This document shows, one piece after another, positions 58,770 to 64,000 of a stretch of DNA of 64,000 nt. Source of the stretch: an uncultured Bacteroidaceae bacterium (lineage in GTDB: Bacteria; Bacteroidota; Bacteroidia; Bacteroidales; Bacteroidaceae). Location of the stretch: NCBI GenBank assembly GCA_905235305.1, contig CAJOLC010000011.1, forward strand, positions 1-64,000, written 5' to 3'. How positions within the stretch are numbered: position 1 is the first letter of the stretch; each line of letters opens with the position of its first letter. The notes under the pieces were generated by a model that saw nothing but the letters and a program-made list of their open reading frames with translations, ran no database searches and had not been told where the DNA came from. Both the position numbers and the translations under genes were made by a program.

Positions 58770-59717
58770 TTATTTTATAATTGTCTTGTCGTTGATAATG
58801 TCTTCGAGTGTAATGCCCAAGGCATCGCAGAGGATTGCCTGACGCGCATAGAGACCATTGCGCGCCTGCTGGAAATAGTAGGCGTAGGGTGTATCGTCGA
58901 TGCAGTACTCTATCTCGTTGACCCGAGGCAACGGATGGAGTATCTTCATGTTCGGCCTTGCCTTGGAGAGCATGGCGCACTTCAGGAGGTAACGGTCCTT
59001 AACGCGTTCGTACTCGTCAAGGTCCGTAAAGCGTTCCCTTTGCACACGTGTCATATATAATATGTCTGCGCCTGCAATCGTATCGGCATCGAAGTCCTGA
59101 TGCTCCACAAACCTGATGCCCTTCTCGCGGCAGTACATTTTATAGTGCTCAGGCATCGCCAGCTCGTCGGGAGCAATGAAGTGGAAAGTCGGATTGAAGT
59201 GACGCATCGCCGTCAACAGACTATGAACCGTACGGCCATACTTCAAGTCGCCTACAAGATAGATGTTGAGGTCATCAAGCGTCCCCTGCGTCTGGAAGAT
59301 GGTATAAAGGTCAAGCATCGTCTGGCTTGGATGCTGATTAGCGCCGTCGCCAGCATTGACAATTGGCACGGGGGACACTTCGCTGGCGTACTGAGCTGCG
59401 CCCTCCAGGTAGTGCCGCATCACGATAATGTCGGCATAGTTCGACACCATCATTATCGTGTCCTTGAGCGTCTCTCCCTTCGTCCCACTCGTCACCTTCG
59501 GGTCGGCAAAGCCAATAACCTTTGCGCCCAGACGATTGGCCGCAGTCTCAAAGCTGAGACGTGTGCGGGTACTTGGCTCGAAGAATAACGTAGCAACAAT
59601 CCTTCCCTCGAGAAGGCGACGGTTGGGATGCTTCTCGAACTCTCCAGCCATACGGATAAGGTATTCTATCTTCTCACGCGTATGGGAGGAAATGGTTACA
59701 AGACTTCTGGTTTGCAT
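58770..59717 (-). CDS. pyrB: Aspartate carbamoyltransferase catalytic subunit
   Basis: The 315-aa enzyme condenses carbamoyl phosphate and aspartate in pyrimidine synthesis. It has the carbamoyl-phosphate motif [54 protein letters not shown] and [10 protein letters not shown]. It is first in the pyrB-pyrI-glyA operon, with a promoter box at 59745-59752 and a divergent PBP gene. Confidence 0.97.
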   Translation of the reverse strand: MQTRSLVTISSHTREKIEYLIRMAGEFEKHPNRRLLEGRIVATLFFEPSTRTRLSFETAANRLGAKVIGFADPKVTSGTKGETLKDTIMMVSNYADIIVMRHYLEGAAQYASEVSPVPIVNAGDGANQHPSQTMLDLYTIFQTQGTLDDLNIYLVGDLKYGRTVHSLLTAMRHFNPTFHFIAPDELAMPEHYKMYCREKGIRFVEHQDFDADTIAGADILYMTRVQRERFTDLDEYERVKDRYLLKCAMLSKARPNMKILHPLPRVNEIEYCIDDTPYAYYFQQARNGLYARQAILCDALGITLEDIINDKTIIK

Positions 59718-59744
59718 TACTGTTACTATATAGTTTTTTCAGTG

Positions 59745-59752
59745 CAAAGATA
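59745..59752 (-). promoter_or_regulatory. Promoter -7 box for pyrB-pyrI-glyA
   Basis: CAAAGATA on the + strand reads TATCTTTG on the - strand, 28 bases before the pyrB ATG. Confidence 0.65.
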
Positions 59753-59847
59753 CATAAAAAAGAAGTAATGAAGGGATAAGAATGGATAATTTTATGCACA
59801 AATAAAAATTTATGAATTAAGCATTATGATTTATGAATTAAAAGTCG

Positions 59848-59855
59848 TACCTTTG
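59848..59855 (+). promoter_or_regulatory. Promoter -7 box for the PBP1A-like gene
   Basis: TACCTTTG with the start near 59861. This rules out the upstream ATG at 59826 and fixes the start at 59877. Confidence 0.7.
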
Positions 59856-59876
59856 TGTCCTAAAACTATATCTCAC

Positions 59877-62216
59877 ATGAGAAAGAAGGTATTCCGCTTC
59901 CTTTGGATATGCTACATATTGGGAATTCTTTCTATTGGCATTGTATTCGTCTGTATATTTACGGGTGTCATCGGCTATATGCCCGACATCAAGCAGCTGC
60001 AGAATCCCGTCAATAAATTCGCCACTCAGGTCTTCTCTGCCGACGGGAAGCAACTCGGGACCTGGAGTTACAGCAGTGCCAACCGTGTATTTGCCGACTA
60101 TAACGAACTGCCCCCCGCCCTCGTCCAGGCACTTGTCGCGACGGAAGATGTACGCTTCTACGAACATAACGGCATCGACTTCCAAGCCCTCCTGCGTGCT
60201 ATCGTGAAGCGAGGAGTACTCCAGCAGAAGAGTGCCGGCGGCGGAAGCACCATCACGCAACAGCTTGCCAAGCAGCTTTACTCCGAGAAGGCTGCCACGA
60301 CAACGGAGCGTCTCTTGCAAAAGCCTATCGAATGGGTGATTGCACTCAAGCTGGAACGTTTCTACACGAAGGAGGAAATCATCGGTATGTACTTTAACTA
60401 CTTCGACTTCCTCCACAATGCTGTCGGCATAAAGACAGCCGCCCAGACTTACTTCGGGAAAAGCCCTTCCGACCTCGACACCTGCCAATGCGCCCTGCTT
60501 GTAGGCATGTGCAAGAACCCCAGCTACTACAATCCTGTCCGCCGCCCGGAGCGTTGCATCGACCGACGCAATACGGTACTGATGCAAATGGAGAAGGCCG
60601 GCTTCCTCTCTGAAGAGCAAAGGGAGGAGCTGAGAGAGCGTCCGCTTGGACTGAGCTTCCATCGTGTGAGCCACAAGGAAGGGCATGCCACTTACCTTCG
60701 CGACTATTTGCGTCAAGTCCTGATGGCTAAGAAGCCTGTCCGCAGCGACTATGCCTCATGGCAAGGACAGAAGTTCTACGAGGACTCGCTTGCATGGGAA
60801 CGCGATCCCATATACGGATGGTGCAACAAGAACTACAATCGGGACGGGCGTCCCTACAACATATATACCGACGGCCTGAAGGTGTACACCACCATCGACA
60901 GCCGCATGCAGGAATATGCCGAGCTGGCTGTTGCCAAGCATGTTACAGGCGAATTGCAGCCGCTCTTTGACAAGGAACAACGCGGCAACAGGAATGCTCC
61001 CTACGCTGCCGCCATCTCTGCTGCCAAAGCCAAAGAGAACCTTGCAAGGGCGAAGCGTCAAAGTCCTCGTTACATCGAGATGAAGAAGGCTGGGCATTCC
61101 ACTGAGGAGATTGACAAAGCCTTCAATACGCCCATCGAGATGACGGTATATACGACTGAGGGCGACAAGGATACCTTGATGTCGCCGCTTGACAGTATTC
61201 GCTATTACAAGTCCTTCCTCCGCACGGGCTTCATGTGTATGGACACCGAGACGGGGCATGTGAAGGCTTATGTGGGCGGTGTCGACTACAGCCACTTCCA
61301 GTATGACATGTGTACGCTGGGCAAGAATCAGGTCGGTTCTACCATAAAGCCGTACCTCTATTCGCTGGCGATGGAGAGCGGATGGTCGCCTTGTGACGTG
61401 GCTCCGAACGAGCAGCGGACCTACATGATACCAGGGAGCGGAGCATGGACGCCCCGTAACGGCAGCCGTGCACGCTATGGCGAGATGGTGACATTGAAGT
61501 GGGGATTGTCGACGAGTAACAACTGGATTTCCGCTTACTTGTTGAGCCAGCTCAGCCCTGACCTGTTTGTCAAGCTCCTGCATGACTTTGGCATTCAGAA
61601 CCAGAGCATACATCCTTCGCTTTCCCTCTGTCTCGGTCCGTGCGACATTTCTGTTGCCGAGATGGTCGGAGCCTACTCTGCCTTCCCGCAGAAAGGCGTC
61701 CGTCGCACGCCGCTCTATGTTACTCGCATTGAGGACAGCGATGGGAATGTGCTGGCACAATTCCAGTCGAGGGTGAAAGAGGTCATTTCCGAGGAGAGCG
61801 CCTACAAGATGATTGTCATGATGCGAGGTGTCGTCGATGGCGGCACGGGCTCTCGCATGCGTAACCGTTACAATATCAAGGCTCCCATGGGCGGCAAGAC
61901 GGGTACGACCAACGATAATAGCGACGGCTGGTTCGTGGGTTATACGCCGCGGCTAAGCTTCGGCGCGTGGGTTGGTGGCGACGAACATGACATCCACTTC
62001 GCCAGCATGGCATACGGCCAGGGTGCAAACGCAGCGCTTCCCATCGCAGCATATTTCCTCCAGAAGGTCTATGCAGACAGCCATCTGGACTACAGTCAGA
62101 CGGAGGACTTCGACATTCCTGCCGGCTTCGACCCCTGTGGAAGCATCGTTGCAGAGGTAGAAGAAGAGGAAGAAGAAGAGTTCGACGAGTTTGACTTTTA
62201 CCATGACGAGGAGTAA
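59877..62216 (+). CDS. Class A penicillin-binding protein (PBP1A-like)
   Basis: The 779-aa bifunctional cell-wall synthase has an N-terminal anchor (FLWICYILGILSIGIVFVCI) and a GT51 glycosyltransferase domain with LVATEDVRFYEHNGIDFQAL and GGGSTITQQLAKQL. The transpeptidase follows, with the nucleophile in VGSTIKPYLYSLAMES, SxN in LSTSNNWISAY and KTGTTNDNSDGW. It ends in an acidic tail (EEEEEEFDEFDFYHDEE). The start at 59877 follows from the promoter and the usual MRKK-type N-terminus. Confidence 0.93.
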   Translation: MRKKVFRFLWICYILGILSIGIVFVCIFTGVIGYMPDIKQLQNPVNKFATQVFSADGKQLGTWSYSSANRVFADYNELPPALVQALVATEDVRFYEHNGIDFQALLRAIVKRGVLQQKSAGGGSTITQQLAKQLYSEKAATTTERLLQKPIEWVIALKLERFYTKEEIIGMYFNYFDFLHNAVGIKTAAQTYFGKSPSDLDTCQCALLVGMCKNPSYYNPVRRPERCIDRRNTVLMQMEKAGFLSEEQREELRERPLGLSFHRVSHKEGHATYLRDYLRQVLMAKKPVRSDYASWQGQKFYEDSLAWERDPIYGWCNKNYNRDGRPYNIYTDGLKVYTTIDSRMQEYAELAVAKHVTGELQPLFDKEQRGNRNAPYAAAISAAKAKENLARAKRQSPRYIEMKKAGHSTEEIDKAFNTPIEMTVYTTEGDKDTLMSPLDSIRYYKSFLRTGFMCMDTETGHVKAYVGGVDYSHFQYDMCTLGKNQVGSTIKPYLYSLAMESGWSPCDVAPNEQRTYMIPGSGAWTPRNGSRARYGEMVTLKWGLSTSNNWISAYLLSQLSPDLFVKLLHDFGIQNQSIHPSLSLCLGPCDISVAEMVGAYSAFPQKGVRRTPLYVTRIEDSDGNVLAQFQSRVKEVISEESAYKMIVMMRGVVDGGTGSRMRNRYNIKAPMGGKTGTTNDNSDGWFVGYTPRLSFGAWVGGDEHDIHFASMAYGQGANAALPIAAYFLQKVYADSHLDYSQTEDFDIPAGFDPCGSIVAEVEEEEEEEFDEFDFYHDEE

Positions 62217-62375
62217 AATAAGCTGACTCTCAACCTCCCCCCGCCCATCCATGCTCCCATATCCTCAGGCACGTTCCTGTTCCTCCAAAGGGCACCTGCG
62301 TTTGATATAAATCAACAAAAAGGGCCTTTCTGCAATATTTTTTACCTGTTTTATTGCAGATTTAAGGAATCGCCG

Positions 62376-62383
62376 TACCTTTG
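62376..62383 (+). promoter_or_regulatory. Promoter -7 box of the candidate small RNA
   Basis: TACCTTTG is well isolated from any coding gene on this strand; the next gene downstream is on the opposite strand. Confidence 0.65.
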
Positions 62384-62388
62384 CAGCG

Positions 62389-62527
62389 TAAAACAGAACC
62401 AACCATAATTACTACGGAAAAGTAAGATGGTTTGACTGTTTAGGGAAAAAGATTTGTTTGAAGGTTAATAATAGTTGTTAGTTTTAGTTTTTGGAGAAGC
62501 AATCCGTGAGGACAGCTTCTTTTTTTT
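62389..62527 (+). ncRNA. Candidate free-standing small RNA, about 139 nt
   Basis: A good promoter box, a structured body and an intrinsic terminator occur in order with no reading frame. The 5' part (62390-62441) folds into a long stem: AAACAG pairs with CTGTTT and AACCAT with ATGGTT, with an ACT/AGT pairing inside. A U- and A-rich single-stranded middle follows (GTTTGAAGGTTAATAATAG, GTTTTAGTTTTT), then the hairpin AGAAGC/GCTTCT and eight T. I cannot match it to a named RNA family. Confidence 0.55.
62495..62527 (+). terminator. Intrinsic terminator of the candidate small RNA
   Basis: AGAAGC (62495-62500) / GCTTCT (62515-62520) with additional CC/GG pairing inside, directly followed by a run of eight T. 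Confidence 0.8.
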
Positions 62528-62657
62528 GTCCCTATGCGAAGGGAGGTCCGGGCTGACGCTCCGATGCCGACGCAGCAATGCTTTGAGCGGGGAATCATAG
62601 TGCCTCAGGGCTGACATCAGGTCGCCCCGGCATAGCCCTTCCGGAGATGTCTGTAAA

Positions 62658-62723
62658 ACGACGCGTCCCTATGGACAGAGCGACGCGTCCCTATGGGCAG
62701 AGCGACACGTCCCTGTTGGCAAT
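62658..62723. repeat. 22-bp tandem array, locus I (3 units)
   Basis: Units lie at 62658-62679, 62680-62701 and 62702-62723. They read CGACGCGTCCCTATGG then RCAGA, the last ending TGTTGGCAAT and followed by GCGACTATAGGATTAAAA. It is nearly identical to array F, including the preceding AGATGTCTGTAAAA. Confidence 0.92.
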
Positions 62724-62812
62724 GCGACTATAGGATTAAAAACATCACATGTGAAGCTTTAGCTCGACGTTAGTCAAGCCGGACGATTTGGCTGCAGTCC
62801 ATATGAATTTTA

Positions 62813-62925
62813 ATTGGTGTCCGGCAAATACGTTTCATCCTCGTTTATAACCCATGTGTTTATAGGCGCTGGCCAGTAATTATAAACGAAATGGGCTTCA
62901 GGCCGTTTTCCTACCGGACACCAAT
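62813..62925. repeat. MITE-like element 2 with ATTGGTGTCCGG inverted ends
   Basis: The left end 62813-62826 (ATTGGTGTCCGGCA) and right end 62912-62925 are inverted with one mismatch. Inside, TCGTTTATAA and TTATAAACGA form a second stem. The first ~60 bases match element 1 at 38795. There is no transposase frame. Here array I lies just outside the element, while in element 1 the array is inside. Confidence 0.7.
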
Positions 62926-62999
62926 AGATTACTCTGACTTCGGGGGAAGAGTGCTGCGTCTTTGAGCTAAGGAACCGTATTCCCCGAACGACATATGCT

Positions 63000-63044
63000 A
63001 AGCCCCCTGCCGACGAACCAGTAAGGCGTACCGACAGGGGGCTT
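63000..63044 (-). terminator. Hairpin after the calpain-like gene
   Basis: AAGCCCCCTG.CG and CG.CAGGGGGCTT form a strong stem 30 bases past the stop codon on the - strand. There is no T-run, so termination is likely but not certain. Confidence 0.5.
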
Positions 63045-63073
63045 ATGCATCTGATGCTCTACGAAGCTACATC

Positions 63074-64000
63074 CTACTCATCTACGAAGTCCAGGAGCGT
63101 CTTGCCTTCGGGGATTGGAATAGGCTTGTAGTCTTTCACGCCATACATACGCAGCATCTCCTCCGATGGATTGAGGTCCATATACATAGGCCTGAAGCGT
63201 GGCGGCGTGTAACCTCCGAGGTCCTCCTTCTTGTACTGCGCCATCTGCTCGCCCGGATAGACGAGACGGAAGTCGACCAGACGCAGCTTCTCGTGGTCAT
63301 TAGGAATCTTGAGCTTGCCGTCAGTCTTGTTGGATGAAGAGGAGCCACTCGGCTCGTTGCCCCAAGGATTGCGCATGACGAACAGATAGTCGGCGCCCTC
63401 GTCAGGATACATTACCGTAAAGGCATGGCCTGTAACTGTCTCCAATTCGCCCATCATGACACCGCTCTCATGGAAGCCTCCCACGCTGATCATGCCATTG
63501 CTGAGAGCATAGTCGACAATCAACGAGTACTCCGAGTTGTAGAGATAGTCGCCCCAGCCGAAGCTGTAGCTCACGCCGTTGCCCGTGAAGGGAGGAGCCG
63601 CATGTTCCGTACCTATGCCACCTATCTTGTTGCACTTGAACCGTGTCTCCCATTTCATCAAAGCCTTCTCCATGATGGTCGCCCAGTTGTACTTGTTGCT
63701 CTTGCCGAACACCTGACCGCAGTTGCCACTGACGTCACACATCAGCTTGTTGTCCACGACGACATCGACAGGATTACCCATCGGGTCGAACATGTGAACA
63801 GTAAACTTTGTGGTGCTGTTCTGTTCGATGACAGTCTTAATCCATTCAGGATAGATGTAGGCAAACGACGCGAAGACGGCGCACATGCAACAGTCTCCGA
63901 TGCTATGCTGGTTGACATCCGCCGGAACAGGCGAAGCAGACATGGGATAGAGCGTAATGGTCTTGGCCGTCCATCTCCAGCCGCTCAGCTCGTGCCAGCT
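63074..64000 (-). CDS. Calpain-like (C2-type) cysteine protease, C-terminal part
   Basis: The frame is open to the right edge (it reads SWHELSGWRWTAKTITLYP before the first internal ATG at 63943), so the gene continues outside. The catalytic triad of calpains is visible: Cys in HSIGDCCMCAVFASFAYIYP (family QxxLGDCWFL), His in TVTGHAFTVMYPDEG and Asn in FVMRNPWGNEPSG. Bacterial members include the Porphyromonas thiol protease Tpr. The shown part has no signal peptide because the N-terminus is missing. The substrate is unknown. Confidence 0.8.
   Translation of the reverse strand, partial: SWHELSGWRWTAKTITLYPMSASPVPADVNQHSIGDCCMCAVFASFAYIYPEWIKTVIEQNSTTKFTVHMFDPMGNPVDVVVDNKLMCDVSGNCGQVFGKSNKYNWATIMEKALMKWETRFKCNKIGGIGTEHAAPPFTGNGVSYSFGWGDYLYNSEYSLIVDYALSNGMISVGGFHESGVMMGELETVTGHAFTVMYPDEGADYLFVMRNPWGNEPSGSSSSNKTDGKLKIPNDHEKLRLVDFRLVYPGEQMAQYKKEDLGGYTPPRFRPMYMDLNPSEEMLRMYGVKDYKPIPIPEGKTLLDFVDE

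Larger units (their letters stand above)
62217..63073. other. Gene-free stretch with a candidate sRNA, array I and a TIR element
   Basis: In order: a promoter (62376-62383), a structured RNA ending in a terminator (62389-62527), a module shared with 38.9 kb, array I (62658-62723), element 2 (62813-62925) and a hairpin (63000-63044). It is one of the densest non-coding regions of the window. Confidence 0.65.

Noticed and set aside
59826..59876. ATG at 59826 as the PBP start
   Set aside because: It lies upstream of the predicted transcription start (promoter box 59848-59855), and the normal N-terminus begins at 59877.
1..64000. tRNA, rRNA and prophage structural genes
   Set aside because: I looked for cloverleaf-type sequences, rRNA segments and phage head/tail or integrase genes and saw none; the HNH_3 gene alone is not enough to call a prophage.

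Overview
The window looks like chromosome from a Bacteroidales bacterium, most likely Prevotellaceae or a close relative. The evidence is: promoters of the Bacteroidetes type (a TAnnTTTG box at about -7), the start of a Na+-NQR subunit gene, lipoproteins, a TPR/OmpA envelope set, a secreted M60 peptidase, C-terminal tails of the type seen on Bacteroidetes secreted enzymes, pyrB-pyrI-glyA, and an indolepyruvate/phenylacetate cluster. Most of the window is ordinary, fairly GC-balanced core chromosome. The first 4 kb is more AT-rich and accessory in character. I saw no rRNA, tRNA or CRISPR array.

Layout. 1-3.6 kb: the nqrA start, two tiny genes, an XRE regulator with an HNH endonuclease, a small lipoprotein and a DUF4160/DUF2442-type pair. 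4-10.5 kb: tamB, then map and tsaD. 10.9-16.7 kb: envelope and redox enzymes, including two aldo/keto reductases, an FGE-like lipoprotein and a secreted nitroreductase. 16.9-22.8 kb: an AraC regulator, a porin, a sodium:solute symporter, and kdgA/kdgK for 2-keto-3-deoxygluconate. 23-25.5 kb: NhaC, RsmG and an MBL hydrolase. 25.6-36.5 kb: a probable surface operon (Ca/Na antiporter, M60 peptidase, DUF6057 protein, PD40 lipoprotein with a CxxCH motif, GH30). 37-44 kb: a TPR protein, then tatA, a Tat-exported oxidoreductase, a DUF1080 hydrolase, a sugar isomerase and tatC. 44-45 kb: an OmpA-like porin. 45.8-52.6 kb: ACT protein, PaaK, aminotransferase, PaaK, IorB and IorA, which can interconvert aryl acids and aromatic amino acids. 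52.7-56.3 kb: folE, SPOR, tpiA, DoxX and DUF1599. 57-59.7 kb: glyA, pyrI and pyrB. 59.9-62.2 kb: a class A PBP. 62.4 kb: a candidate free-standing small RNA. 63.1 kb to the end: a calpain-like protease that runs off the window.

The most unusual signal is not a gene. Ten intergenic regions each hold a short tandem array of 3-5 units with exactly the same 22-bp period. The unit sequence differs from locus to locus, is often close to palindromic, and several loci share a TTGGCAAA-like junction. Two arrays (39.0 and 62.7 kb) are near copies and are accompanied by an element with ATTGGTGTCCGG inverted ends.

Three conserved genes (tsaD, tatC and the GH30 gene) are broken by small frameshifts, and tamB lacks a usable ATG. 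Sequence indels should be excluded before these are read as biology.
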